Assembly: GCA_965208815.1 (NCBI GenBank)
Contig: OZ242357.1
Coordinates: 2,728,001 to 2,792,000, forward strand
Origin: Bin55 sp009840545
Lineage (GTDB): Bacteria > Pseudomonadota > Gammaproteobacteria > Pseudomonadales > Azotimanducaceae
DNA length: 64,000 nucleotides
Direction of reading: 5' to 3'
How positions within the stretch are numbered: the stretch's first letter is position 1; each line of letters opens with the position of its first letter. This document shows, piece by piece, positions 10,201 to 17,197 of the stretch. Made by a program: the position numbers and the translations under genes. The notes beneath the pieces are model-generated. The model searched no databases. It saw only the letters and a program-made list of their open reading frames with translations, and had not been told where the DNA came from.

Positions 10201-12366
10201 TTCACCCTCGTTCTTAATGGTGGCGGTGGCACGGTAGTAGCCATCTCTTTCGGGTGTAAAAACGCAAAGCTCTGGTTGGAGTTCTGCCTTAATTTGGCAA
10301 GAATGAACCCGCGACCATTTCGATTGGTATCCATCTCCTCTGTTTCTTCGAGCGAACTCTACGGAGATCGGAAGATCATCCATTGGCACACCCCTAGCGT
10401 CTGTCACCACCGTACTGACTGACACAGGCTTGCCCACTTGTTTTGGACTCTTGTCGAGACGCATTCCCACGAAACGATCACTAGTCCGAAAATCGGCACT
10501 TTGGTAGTCCCAAACAAAGCTGCCTCGAACGCTTTTAACCCCCGTAGTAACTTTCATCGTGCCGTAGAAGAAGAAATCGTCCATAACAATCCTTCTCGAC
10601 ATCCGAAACGCACCGTTTGAATCGACCACCCCTTGTTCCGAAGGAGCATCTGCCATGGGTGAAGACGCAAATTTGAAGTCTTTGGATTGAGGCACCTGAG
10701 GCACAAATGGCTTGGGTAGAAATTGCATCCGAACCGAAACCGGGGCATCCGAAAACGGACCGCCTGACAATAACTCCGCTCGTCCGCGTACTGTTACCAT
10801 TCCTCCACTGCGATAGGCCCCAGCATCCAAATTGCTTTCTAGGCGCACTGTTGCGGGCACGAAGTCGAGGACATCAACACCAAACGCAATCCAATGCGAG
10901 TCGTGTGGTTTGCGCGGTTTTCCAATCTCTGACTTTGCCAGATGAGGAAGCATCCGGCGTACATCTTCAACATCTGCACCGTAGTCCATCAGCACTACGA
11001 ATCTCAAAGTACCTAAAGCATCCTGAGGAATCTGAAACCCTCCGTGAAACGCACCAAACTCGTTTAGTTCAATTGCATTTCTGTAATGAACAAGCTCTCC
11101 CTGAGAGCTGAGAACTACAAGCAGATAGTCGATGTCCTCATCTGCTTTATCGAAGCCATTGTCAGTCTGTTTACGGATATAGATCTTGTATTGCAGATCG
11201 TCGCCTGGACTGTATATTCCTTGTGCGGTGTGCCCCCACACTGCCAAATGTGGTTCGCTCTGCAATACGGGACGTCTATCGGACTCTACAAAAGCCTGTT
11301 CCAATGGCAAGGTTGAATGCCCTTTGGGTCCAGAAACTCTTATTGCGTACTTGGCGTTGAACGCTCGCGAGCACAATACCGAACTCCGTCTAAAACTCGA
11401 GTAATCATGGGAATAGTCACTGTCAATGATTGGAAAACTAACAAGATCTGTTTTTCCCGGTAATTGGACTATTCCATCTCGATCCGTTTTCGAACTGGCG
11501 AGTACATTGGCATTGTCGTTTTCTCTTTGAATGAGTTCGACTTTGGCATCAGCTACTAATTCTCCAGTTTCAAGATCGGTCACCCACGCCATTGAAGATG
11601 CCATGCCTACTCTAGCTTGCACGTTATAGGGAGTAACTTGAAGGTAGAAACAGGACTTGGGAAGATCATTCTCAAGTCTCTGGTGGGCTTGGGGAGAAAC
11701 CTCGGCGAAAAGCTGACCGTTCTGTATCCCTAGCCAATCAAGAACATTCAGAGTCTCGTGAACGACCTGTTCCTGGGGACCTCCTAGCTCTATTGTCTTG
11801 TCTTGCTTCGATCGCTTTTGAAGGAAAGGATTGTCAACTTCCAATTCGACTTGAAGGCCTGTCAGATTTGCGTACGAAATTGGCAATTCCAATTGGGAGT
11901 CAGGACTCAATATAGATATAGGCTCAATCCGTGCAAGTCTTGGTTTCATGTGACCTGTCCGAAACCTCAATGAGGAGGGAAATGATGAAGGGCGGCCGAA
12001 CACGTCAGTGAAAGGCTCTACTCCGTCAGCTATTGAATATTCGGTTTTTCCATGAAATTTAAAAGGCAGTATGTACTCAAAAAAGCCGTCATGGCGATCA
12101 AAAGGGCCACCTGATCTACTCTCCGAGTATTTAATGGAACGATCTCGAGCTTGTGCACGGGAACTGTCTTCCGATGGGTACCCTCTGCCGGGTTCAGGCA
12201 CTGGCGAAAGAATGGGAAGATTTGCTCGTGAAATTCTTTCAAGCGGACCGTTGTACAGCAGCTTAATTTCTTTGTCTGGATCGCAATCATCTAGTACTTC
12301 TGCACTGTTCCGACTGTCATTCGTAAGATATTTCTCAACAAGTCCTTGGCTGTTTTGACACTCCAA
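7255..12366 (-). CDS. alpha-2-macroglobulin family protein, copy A, C-terminal part (gene split by transposon)
   Basis: About 1700 residues of a bacterial A2M. Visible are the MG-type opening (WGHTAQGIYSPGDDLQYKIY), further MG domains (DVYEPGETVRVSIE), the bait/core segment RLTEWKIIVIAAD, the thioester motif CWEQ encoded at 8788-8799, the alpha/alpha thioester barrel (LSAYTARALKWVSDAGY) and the C-terminal block FVIVDDPVPGALEPVD ending AESMYSPEIYGKS. A2Ms trap proteases covalently in the periplasm or at the surface. The only usable start is TTG 12366, in the middle of a conserved segment (GLECQNSQG) that is internal in copies B and C, and no signal peptide is present. The missing N-terminus is at 16260-17104; see the element at 12379-16259. 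Rejoined, the gene is 1987 codons. As it stands it is a 5-prime-truncated pseudogene. Confidence 0.92.
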   Translation of the reverse strand: MECQNSQGLVEKYLTNDSRNSAEVLDDCDPDKEIKLLYNGPLERISRANLPILSPVPEPGRGYPSEDSSRAQARDRSIKYSESRSGGPFDRHDGFFEYILPFKFHGKTEYSIADGVEPFTDVFGRPSSFPSSLRFRTGHMKPRLARIEPISILSPDSQLELPISYANLTGLQVELEVDNPFLQKRSKQDKTIELGGPQEQVVHETLNVLDWLGIQNGQLFAEVSPQAHQRLENDLPKSCFYLQVTPYNVQARVGMASSMAWVTDLETGELVADAKVELIQRENDNANVLASSKTDRDGIVQLPGKTDLVSFPIIDSDYSHDYSSFRRSSVLCSRAFNAKYAIRVSGPKGHSTLPLEQAFVESDRRPVLQSEPHLAVWGHTAQGIYSPGDDLQYKIYIRKQTDNGFDKADEDIDYLLVVLSSQGELVHYRNAIELNEFGAFHGGFQIPQDALGTLRFVVLMDYGADVEDVRRMLPHLAKSEIGKPRKPHDSHWIAFGVDVLDFVPATVRLESNLDAGAYRSGGMVTVRGRAELLSGGPFSDAPVSVRMQFLPKPFVPQVPQSKDFKFASSPMADAPSEQGVVDSNGAFRMSRRIVMDDFFFYGTMKVTTGVKSVRGSFVWDYQSADFRTSDRFVGMRLDKSPKQVGKPVSVSTVVTDARGVPMDDLPISVEFARRNRGDGYQSKWSRVHSCQIKAELQPELCVFTPERDGYYRATATIKNEGEPLQKVEQRFSVRGKLRLSSNGERRYLSFRDRNDLYGKEFTVGEVAELAIEHSIPNSHALVTVERLGVLDQWVVNLEGDGQYIDIPLKKEYSPRVRVSVIAMVAEEAALPNPTAGANDTRPHARIQRANIFLKVRDPDPKMNIDISTDKDVYEPGETVRVSIETSKFDGRRVSTPLELAVAVVDQGVLEVSRAGIGHYDPIEGFSNSYEFAVQGFGLLSRDYGIVYSGMRLPLGAFQRPKQDPRENNELLSQWIPSLRTNGEGKASFEFKAGDRLTEWKIIVIAADTTRLFGSGHKSIKTRLDLEIHPVLPNQVTDSDVFDARYSVLNRTDSERSVEVAIATSGDVEAISFEDSITLKSYERKIVTFPQTVSLSANKRPQSGGSIRLLATATSDELSDAVVQTLSVQPDNRIAIHSIYGTSVSSQVAEPVEFPRDVKKDTGSLKVVVTSSLIRSLDDKLSQIKDYPYSCWEQQLSKAVIAARYGGLKKHFDLDWSQADDYLQSVLGTASDYQTSTGGFDYWGDGGGYSNPLLSAYTARALKWVSDAGYEVPDTVISGLLDYLQNQLGRGQSGRSGISGETATTLHAMIVNALVQYEVGDAGQVESFFRENENLSPFALAQTLQAALAVDAPRDLLDELSARLMNSIAVSGDKAMIQHDVVRNGNVLHSSMLRTTCSAISTFVQARNSGKPLVSDESLASLVRGAVYEWNKPKPRAVPHRSAYCFNAIAAYAATMETEMDELDISVKVAMGRRNQIVPRIRQATGHTNVDFATFETALKRRNLGKTGELVLSQLGQSRLYYKATMQYEPIETKNNPQNHGIDISRSYWIKQGEKWNEIDDSSELQRGDLVRVRLVLDARDPLDFVIVDDPVPGALEPVDPRLATTNLDDVIGEHVFYHVLQERISDFWLSVDFVRTGFYRRELRHESVKFVSDFLNSGKHEMLWTGRVIATGDFLARPTHAESMYSPEIYGKSSARRLIVASE

Positions 12367-12370
12367 GCCC

Positions 12371-12378
12371 TTTAGTTC
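12371..12378. repeat. 8-bp target-site duplication, left copy (TTTAGTTC)
   Basis: TTTAGTTC at 12371-12378 is repeated exactly at 16260-16267, on the outer side of both terminal inverted repeats of the IS1595-type element. Eight base pairs is the duplication length known for the IS1595 family. Keeping one copy restores the A2M copy A reading frame. Confidence 0.95.
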
Positions 12379-12402
12379 GGGGATTACATACTTGTTTACA
12401 CA
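12379..12402 (+). repeat. terminal inverted repeat, left end of IS1595-type element
   Basis: Reads GGGGATTACATACTTG inward; the opposite end reads GGGGATTATATACTTG. Over 24 positions only three differ. Confidence 0.9.
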
Positions 12403-12410
12403 ATCATCCT

Positions 12411-12551
12411 TCAGGCTGATTTCTCGTTAGTTCTGGTTTCCTGTTGCCTAGATCGTGTTTTCTGTGATGCCCTAAGCAAGTTACCAGTTAGTCGCTGAAA
12501 TTCCTTCATTCTTTCCAACTTTTCTTGCTCTTTTTCAGGTTTGCTTTTCAT
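12411..12551 (-). CDS. 46-aa charged protein, passenger ORF of the IS1595-type element
   Basis: A short frame with ATG at 12549-12551 preceded by AAAGGAAC, a good ribosome-binding site, and stop at 12411-12413, 9 bases from the transposon end repeat. The product (MKSKPEKEQEKLERMKEFQR start) is rich in Lys, Glu, Arg and Gln and probably one amphipathic helix; nothing identifies a function. It lies downstream of a hairpin that follows the two-helix membrane protein gene, so it may depend on read-through. It is too short for most gene finders. It could be spurious. Confidence 0.45.
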   Translation of the reverse strand: MKSKPEKEQEKLERMKEFQRLTGNLLRASQKTRSRQQETRTNEKSA

Positions 12552-12577
12552 TTCAGTTCCTTTATTGATTTAGATGT

Positions 12578-12600
12578 GGGCGGGGTCATGTGCCCCGCCC
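12578..12600 (-). terminator. GC-rich hairpin between passenger ORFs
   Basis: GGGCGGGG at 12578-12585 pairs perfectly with CCCCGCCC at 12593-12600 around a 7-base loop. It follows the stop of the 12616-12831 gene. There is no U-run after it in either direction, so it may be an attenuator or an RNA-stabilising hairpin rather than a simple intrinsic terminator. Confidence 0.5.
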
Positions 12601-12615
12601 TAGTTTCCACTTTGT

Positions 12616-12831
12616 TCACTGTGGTGGTCTGAGCAACAGCCAAATGACAGGAATCAAAATCGCCAGTTCAAGCCACCGGATTGCCAGTATTTGAAACGTG
12701 ACTCCACCCTGCATGTCTAGGAATAGATAGGCGGTGATCGCTACAGCCACAACTGAGAATATGCGAAGGTAAAGTGGCATATCGTCCCATGATTCGTAGG
12801 ATTTGAACCAAGGTTCTAGGTATTTCTTCAT
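12616..12831 (-). CDS. 71-aa membrane protein with two predicted helices, passenger ORF
   Basis: Starts at ATG 12829-12831, which overlaps the TGA of the upstream passenger ORF as ATGA, suggesting translational coupling. The product begins MKKYLEPWFKSYESWDDM and then has two hydrophobic segments (LRIFSVVAVAITAYLFL and LAIRWLELAILIPVIWLLL), ending in RPPQ. Size and topology are compatible with a small membrane partner, holin-like or immunity-like protein, but there is no sequence motif to support any of these. The close coupling with a secreted neighbour suggests they act together. Confidence 0.65.
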   Translation of the reverse strand: MKKYLEPWFKSYESWDDMPLYLRIFSVVAVAITAYLFLDMQGGVTFQILAIRWLELAILIPVIWLLLRPPQ

Positions 12832-13284
12832 GATCCACAAACTCGTGCGTATACGTCCTCAGCATTTCCTCTGGCTTGATGAGCTGCATTAGCTATACCT
12901 GCCGCCAATATCATAATCCATCCAGCTATGGGCAGTTTTCTTAGAAAAAATCCAATAGCACCGCCTCCAGCAATGATTGTCCATCGATTCTCTAGACCAC
13001 TCAAAGAATTCTTATAGTCTGAAAAGTCCATGCAGGTTTTAAGAGAATTCATTTTGTTTTTGCCGCTAAATGTCCAAGACATTACGAAAGCTGGCCATTC
13101 CCAAAGACCATTATTCTTGAGCGGTTGGTAATGTTTTTTCCAAGTGGGAAACATATCGGTTGAATTTGGCACTCCATCTCCGTCCATGTCGTCCGAGACG
13201 GTCGCATGTACATTTGTTAGGGGGGGGGGCAATCAAGACTGCTAAGGCAATTCCTAGCAGAGTGTATTTGATTACGGTTTTCAT
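12828..13284 (-). CDS. secreted DxDGDG-motif protein, passenger ORF, frameshifted at a poly-G tract
   Basis: ATG at 13282-13284 is preceded by GGAGAG and opens a signal peptide (MKTVIKYTLLGIALAVLIA). The frame then meets ten consecutive G on the plus strand (13220-13229). With ten, translation leaves the long frame; with nine it continues into LTNVHATVSDDMDGDGVPN and onward to the TGA at 12828. The mature part has a calcium-binding DMDGDGVPNSTDMFP loop like a thrombospondin type 3 repeat, then a hydrophobic region (WTIIAGGGAIGFFL, AGWIMILAAGIANAA). So the gene is off by one base here: phase variation, a decay mutation or a sequencing error in the homopolymer. A TTG immediately before the C-run would give the truncated 134-aa frame. 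Function unknown. Confidence 0.65.
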
Positions 13285-13498
13285 GTGTACTCTCCTATCG
13301 AGTAACGTTGAAGTTACCTTGAGTGTAACACAAATCGGTATAATCGAGCAAATACCTGATTGGTATTCTTCTGAGTGAGTCAGTACTCTTGGGCACCTCT
13401 ATTAAAGCGTTTTTCGGACTGGCGAGTAGTCGTTTAGGGGAGAGAATCGCCGGAATCTTCGATATTCGTTTGATTTGGCCAAGTTGCGCGTCCCCTGT

Positions 13499-13520
13499 GC
13501 AGGCTTCAAGCCTGCTTTTT
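13499..13520 (+). terminator. intrinsic terminator inside IS5 copy 1, plus-strand direction
   Basis: GCAGGC (13499-13504), loop TTCAA, GCCTGC (13510-13515), then five T. It would stop plus-strand transcripts entering the element from outside, which protects the transposase gene from antisense transcription and also makes the insertion polar. Confidence 0.75.
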
Positions 13521-13560
13521 CGGTCCGGTGTCGGATTTCGGGCGCACTGAGGCACCGACG

Positions 13561-14616
13561 CTACCCAGGAGCGCTTTCGACCTCCACCAGATGGACCAGA
13601 CGTCTCATGTTGTACACGACGTGCTCCAAGAGGAGTTCCGAGCGGGCCCGCTTCAGACCCACGCCGCGGTGCTTGTCAACTTTCATGTCGTTGCGGATCG
13701 ATCCGAAGACATGCTCCACCCGAGCCCGGGTCCTGGCGATCGACTTGTTGGCCTCCTCGCGAGCCTGTCTCAACGGCTCCCGCTCCTTTCTGGGAGCGCG
13801 GAACGCGAGGCACGGCACGCGGTACCGTCCCTGGATGCCTTCGCGCAGCTCCTGCGAGTCGTAGCCTCGGTCGCCGTACACCGGACCCCGCTTCGGCACC
13901 TTGTCGAGAAGCCCCGCCGCCTCCTGGACGTCGTGCACGTTGGCCGGAGTCACCGAGCCGGCGCGGATCAGCTTGTGCCTCACGTCCACCACCACATGGC
14001 GCTTGTAGCCGAAGAACGACTTCGAGCCCTTCCTCGTCCACTGCGCGTCGAGGTCCTTCTGCCGCCGCTTCGAAGGCTTCCATCGGGGCCTGCCGCCCCC
14101 GTCGATCGTCTCCCGCTCCTCCTTCTTCAGTCGCCGCACCGGAACCTCCACCACGCTGGCGTCGATCATGCAGCCGTCCTTCATCGCGAACCCCCTCTCC
14201 CGGGCGATCGCCTCCATCTCCTCGAACACCTGGTCCATGACGCCCCGCCTCTCCAGAGCCTTGCGGTACTTGTGGATGGTCTTCGCGTCCGGACCCGTGC
14301 CCGGACTCAGTCCCAGAAACCGCACCACCCGCGCGTGATGGCGGCACAGATCCTCCAGAGCCTCGTCCGAAAGATCGCCCTTGGTCTTGCCCACCACCAG
14401 AACCTTGAACATCGAAACCGCGTCCCACGAGGGACGACCCGGCCTCGCGTCGTGGCGCGTCCACGGCCACGCCCTCTCCAGGGTTTCCCGGAACCGCTCC
14501 CAGTCGAACAGACAATCCATCTTCTCCAGATGCGTGTCCTTCGAACGCTCCAGCGAGGCAAACATGGACGAGTCGGGAAGCAGGTCGGCTTCGGAAGGTC
14601 GAACGGTGCGTGTCAT
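13561..14616 (-). CDS. IS5-family transposase, copy 1
   Basis: DDE transposase. I start it at ATG 14616 (MTRTVRPSEADLLPD); the frame is open to 14712 but the extra residues derive from the inverted-repeat region. Recognisable segments are GRPSWDAVSMFKVLVV, the Asp in DGCMIDASVVEVP, the second Asp in YGDRGYDS, and the Glu in RARVEHVFGSIRND, giving the DDE triad in IS5-family order; the H-x-x-R/K-like Y-(2)-R-(3)-E region sits around the Glu. Length of 351 aa is normal and the frame is intact, so the copy may be active. Two long overlapping antisense frames are artefacts of the high GC. Confidence 0.95.
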   Translation of the reverse strand: MTRTVRPSEADLLPDSSMFASLERSKDTHLEKMDCLFDWERFRETLERAWPWTRHDARPGRPSWDAVSMFKVLVVGKTKGDLSDEALEDLCRHHARVVRFLGLSPGTGPDAKTIHKYRKALERRGVMDQVFEEMEAIARERGFAMKDGCMIDASVVEVPVRRLKKEERETIDGGGRPRWKPSKRRQKDLDAQWTRKGSKSFFGYKRHVVVDVRHKLIRAGSVTPANVHDVQEAAGLLDKVPKRGPVYGDRGYDSQELREGIQGRYRVPCLAFRAPRKEREPLRQAREEANKSIARTRARVEHVFGSIRNDMKVDKHRGVGLKRARSELLLEHVVYNMRRLVHLVEVESAPG

Positions 14617-14729
14617 GCGAGAAAAGCAACGGTAGTTTGGAACAACCCCTATGTTAGCCCCAAAATGTTGCGTTCCTGCTGCAACACCGCAGACAATCGA
14701 CAAAATCGTCAATTAATAGACGTGCCCTC

Positions 14730-15068
14730 TTGAAACAATACTACATCAGTTGGGACATAAGCCCCGAAGATTATAGGGATTATTCTGACTATAGATCCAT
14801 CTTATTAGCTGTCTTGACAAAGATAAACCAAAACGAGGAACCCAGTTGTCTAGTTGAATCGTCTTGCATAATCTTCGCTAATTATTGTTCAGCCTGTGAA
14901 CTGAATAAGCGTATAAACAGAGACCTGCAATGCGCCGAAGCAATGAAAATCTCAAGATATATCAGACGATTCAGCCCTGAGTTTCGCAAACAGCTTTTCC
15001 CGGTAGTCGTTAAGATTACTACGGCACTTATCAACGATTTTGACATCCTCGTTGTTGATACTCGTTAA
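14730..15068 (+). CDS. possible 112-aa passenger ORF on the opposite strand (low confidence)
   Basis: An open frame with TTG start immediately next to the IS5 insertion point and no ribosome-binding site. It is longer than expected by chance in AT-rich DNA, but only codons in 14952-15068 overlap the better supported minus-strand ORF. The product (SWDISPEDYRDYSDYRS near the start) resembles nothing I know. Rejoining the DNA across the IS5 element does not reveal a better start. It may be non-coding. Confidence 0.25.
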   Translation: MKQYYISWDISPEDYRDYSDYRSILLAVLTKINQNEEPSCLVESSCIIFANYCSACELNKRINRDLQCAEAMKISRYIRRFSPEFRKQLFPVVVKITTALINDFDILVVDTR

Positions 15069-15179
15069 TTCGATTGTTTTAATTTGATCTATCAGTTCAC
15101 ATATACCCTCCAACGCATCAAGTTCCTCTACCGTTTGAGGGCAGAAACATAGCCCTGCCGCTTGCCATCCGATCTTCAT
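14952..15179 (-). CDS. 75-aa hypothetical protein following the IS1595 transposase
   Basis: ATG at 15177-15179 follows AAGGA with good spacing and lies only 23 nt after the transposase stop, same strand, so the two are probably co-transcribed. The product (starts MKIGWQAAGLCFCPQTVEEL) is mostly helical and acidic/basic mixed, with no membrane segment. Possible accessory or regulatory protein of the transposon; family not recognised. Confidence 0.5.
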   Translation of the reverse strand: MKIGWQAAGLCFCPQTVEELDALEGICELIDQIKTIELTSINNEDVKIVDKCRSNLNDYREKLFAKLRAESSDIS

Positions 15180-15202
15180 ATTAGTATTCCTTTTAGTGTT
15201 TG

Positions 15203-16159
15203 TTAGTCCTCAATCAATTTTTCGTAAGGTAGGTGAGTGTTCGCCATGTTGTGCATCACGAACAGCATCTGTGCTAGTGTGCCGATCTTCCGAATGTTGT
15301 TTCGTCCAGCAAACTCGCCAACGTATCTGTGCAGGTGTTTGACACTCATCTTGTGATAGACACCGATGTAGCCTCTCTTAAGCATCGACCAGAAACTCTC
15401 GATTCCATTCGTGCTTGCTTTGCCGTTCACGTACTCACCTGCCGAGTGCTGAACAGTTCCATGTTCGTAGCCTTCTAGTTCTTTGTAGGCTACTGCTTCG
15501 TCCGTGTAGACGTTGCTCTGTCTCTCTACGTGCTCGTTAATGAAGCCGTGTAGAGTCTCTCTAGTAGTATCTGAAATTACTTCAGCCTTTACAAATCCAG
15601 AATCTCGATCCTTGACTCCGATTACAGCTGTCTTTCCTACTGTGCCTCTGCCTTGTCGTTTCCTCTGTGCGCTGTGCTTGTTCTTCTCCTTTCCGCCAAT
15701 GAAAGTCTCATCAACCTCTACCTCACCACTGAATATGTAGTCTCCTGAACTAGCATCTATCGCCTCTCGTATTCTGTGAAGCATGTACCAAGCTGTCTTT
15801 TGCGTAACGTCCAGTTCTCTGTGCAGTCTCAAGCTAGAGATGCCCTTGAGATTGGTGATAATCAGATAGATTGCGTAGACCCACTTTCTAAGGGGAATGT
15901 GCGTACCTTGCAGAAAGGTTCCAGTCTTGACGTTGAAGTACTGCTTGCAATCTCTACAGCGATACTTCATTGGCTTCCCTGACTTCGTAGGAACAGTGTC
16001 AATGCTTCCACAGTGCCCGCAATATCTATCATGGATCCACAATGCTCCTTCAAACCAAGTCTCTGCTGTTTCGTTGTCGGGGATAATGTCAAATAGTTCT
16101 AGTACTGTCAGTCCTAGTCGGTTGTTTTGACCTGGACCTTTAGGTTTGTGCCGTTTCAT
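15203..16159 (-). CDS. IS1595-family transposase (ISXO2-like DDE domain)
   Basis: A 318-aa transposase. The N-terminal zinc ribbon has Cys47/Cys50 and Cys68/Cys71; next a helix-turn-helix-like region (ISSLRLHRELDVTQKTAWYMLHRIREAI); then the ISXO2-like catalytic domain with Asp150 (VEVDETFIGGKEKN), Asp220 (VYTDEAVAY) and Glu254 in STNGIESFWSMLKRG, which completes a DDE set. Length matches the family and the frame is intact, so it could still mobilise the element. The TAATTAGG-rich leader upstream (16160-16235) lies between start and end repeat and probably holds the promoter. Confidence 0.95.
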   Translation of the reverse strand: MKRHKPKGPGQNNRLGLTVLELFDIIPDNETAETWFEGALWIHDRYCGHCGSIDTVPTKSGKPMKYRCRDCKQYFNVKTGTFLQGTHIPLRKWVYAIYLIITNLKGISSLRLHRELDVTQKTAWYMLHRIREAIDASSGDYIFSGEVEVDETFIGGKEKNKHSAQRKRQGRGTVGKTAVIGVKDRDSGFVKAEVISDTTRETLHGFINEHVERQSNVYTDEAVAYKELEGYEHGTVQHSAGEYVNGKASTNGIESFWSMLKRGYIGVYHKMSVKHLHRYVGEFAGRNNIRKIGTLAQMLFVMHNMANTHLPYEKLIED

Positions 16160-16207
16160 AATTAGCCTAATTAGTAGTTCTTAATTAGGTTTATGATAGC
16201 ACAGATT

Positions 16208-17104
16208 TCAGTTTGAGTCAATACCCCAGAGGCTATTTGTAATCAAGTATATAATCCCCTTTAGTTCAATGTCTCCGAACGTATCGAAGATTCCGAATTT
16301 GACGGATTCCTCAGTCGATTCATTAGCGAAAATTGATTTTGCTCCTGCGTCTAGATGCAATTCATACGACGAACCGAATTGAAGCTCGCTTTCTGGTTCC
16401 ACATACCATTGTCGTGTTGCGATGTCTCCTAGAGGGTTTTCGTCGTCAGGTCCGAGCCCTCCTTTCTTTAGGAGTTCTACAAAGTCCTTAGCGTCTTCCT
16501 CAGACATTTGCTGCCAAATTCCATTCTCGTCTTGCAAGTAGAAATCTCTATGCGAAATGCCGTAGCGACGCTCGTAGTCCGCGCGAACCTCTACATCCTC
16601 TGAACCGTCTTGACTCTGAATCAGTACTGTCTGAAGAACTGTGCTCAGTGCAACAGGCCTAGAAAACCGCAGCCTGAAACCCGGATTGATTGGACTTCTC
16701 CAGAAGGTCCAATCATGCCTGACGGACAAGAGTGCCGTCTTGAATTGGTATTGGCGGTTTACTCCAAGAACCGAGCCGTCGAGAGACTCGGCTGTATGCA
16801 AGACCTTAATGCTATAGGTCGTTTCCGGTTCAAGATCATCGTCGAGAAGGCATGTATATTCGTTTGTTTCAAATGCTCTCCATGAACATTGAACATCTGG
16901 ACTTATCTCAATGTGCACTTCTCCAAACTCTTGAAACTGACTGCCAAATGCAATGATCGGCTTATTGAATTCGACGGTGATTCGCCCAACCGTAGTTGAG
17001 ACGCCACTGCCAGACGGACTAACACGGACGACCTCTAGCGGAGTCTCGTTTTCTTCCTCAGCTACACCGATTATCGCGTGTAACAAGAAACCGCAGAGAA
17101 TCAA
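16208..17104 (-). CDS. alpha-2-macroglobulin copy A, N-terminal part (gene split by transposon)
   Basis: A 298-aa frame starting at TTG 17104 within a Sec signal peptide (LILCGFLLHAIIGVAEEEN). It holds the N-terminal Ig-like (Big_5/SbsA-like) domain with VVRVSPSGSGVSTTVGRI and EFNKPIIAFG, then a second domain equivalent to the start of copies B and C. The native sequence ends at 16260 in DIELKG; the last 14 residues (IYLITNSLWGIDSN) are read from the transposon end repeat. The continuation LECQNSQG lies at 12370. Fusing 17104-16260 to 12370-7255 gives 5961 bases, exactly 1987 codons. The residual product would be a secreted fragment without inhibitory core. Confidence 0.9.
   Translation of the reverse strand: MILCGFLLHAIIGVAEEENETPLEVVRVSPSGSGVSTTVGRITVEFNKPIIAFGSQFQEFGEVHIEISPDVQCSWRAFETNEYTCLLDDDLEPETTYSIKVLHTAESLDGSVLGVNRQYQFKTALLSVRHDWTFWRSPINPGFRLRFSRPVALSTVLQTVLIQSQDGSEDVEVRADYERRYGISHRDFYLQDENGIWQQMSEEDAKDFVELLKKGGLGPDDENPLGDIATRQWYVEPESELQFGSSYELHLDAGAKSIFANESTEESVKFGIFDTFGDIELKGIIYLITNSLWGIDSN
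16236..16259 (-). repeat. terminal inverted repeat, right end of IS1595-type element
   Basis: On the minus strand reads GGGGATTATATACTTG inward, matching the left end at 21 of 24 positions. TTTAGTTC (16260-16267) directly outside is the second copy of the target duplication. Confidence 0.9.
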
Positions 17105-17197
17105 GGGTTTGAAGCTTAGATTCAGGAGAATACTCGCAGCTCAAGTACTAAATTAGACACTCGTGTGCAACGAGTGCCACATAACAGTTTAAAACGG

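Larger units (their letters stand above)
13391..14727 (-). mobile_element. IS5-family insertion sequence, copy 1 (1337 bp), nested in the IS1595-type element
   Basis: Ends carry inverted repeats GGGCACCTCTATTAA (left) and GGGCACGTCTATTAA (right, read inward), 14 of 15 identical, flanked by a 4-bp direct repeat TCTT at 13387-13390 and 14728-14731. One DDE transposase gene fills most of it on the minus strand. The element is clearly richer in GC than its surroundings. A second copy occupies 62833 to the right edge of the window and matches wherever I compared them. Confidence 0.93.
12379..16259 (-). mobile_element. IS1595-type transposon with passenger genes (3881 bp), inserted in A2M copy A
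   Basis: Ends are defined by inverted repeats starting GGGGATTA on both sides (12379-12402 and 16236-16259; 21 of 24 positions match) and an 8-bp direct repeat outside them. It encodes an ISXO2/IS1595-family transposase near the right end (minus strand), then a 75-aa ORF, then after a nested IS5-type element a set of short ORFs (12828-13284, 12616-12831, 12411-12551). Elements of this family are often simple insertion sequences, but subgroups with passenger genes are known. Without the nested IS and its 4-bp duplication the element would be about 2540 bp. Confidence 0.93.

Noticed and set aside
13528..14733. 401-aa plus-strand open frame, and another 317-aa minus frame, across IS5 copy 1
   Set aside because: Shadows of the GC-rich transposase gene; composition is Arg/Pro/His or Gly/Arg rich with no family signature, and the DDE frame explains the DNA.
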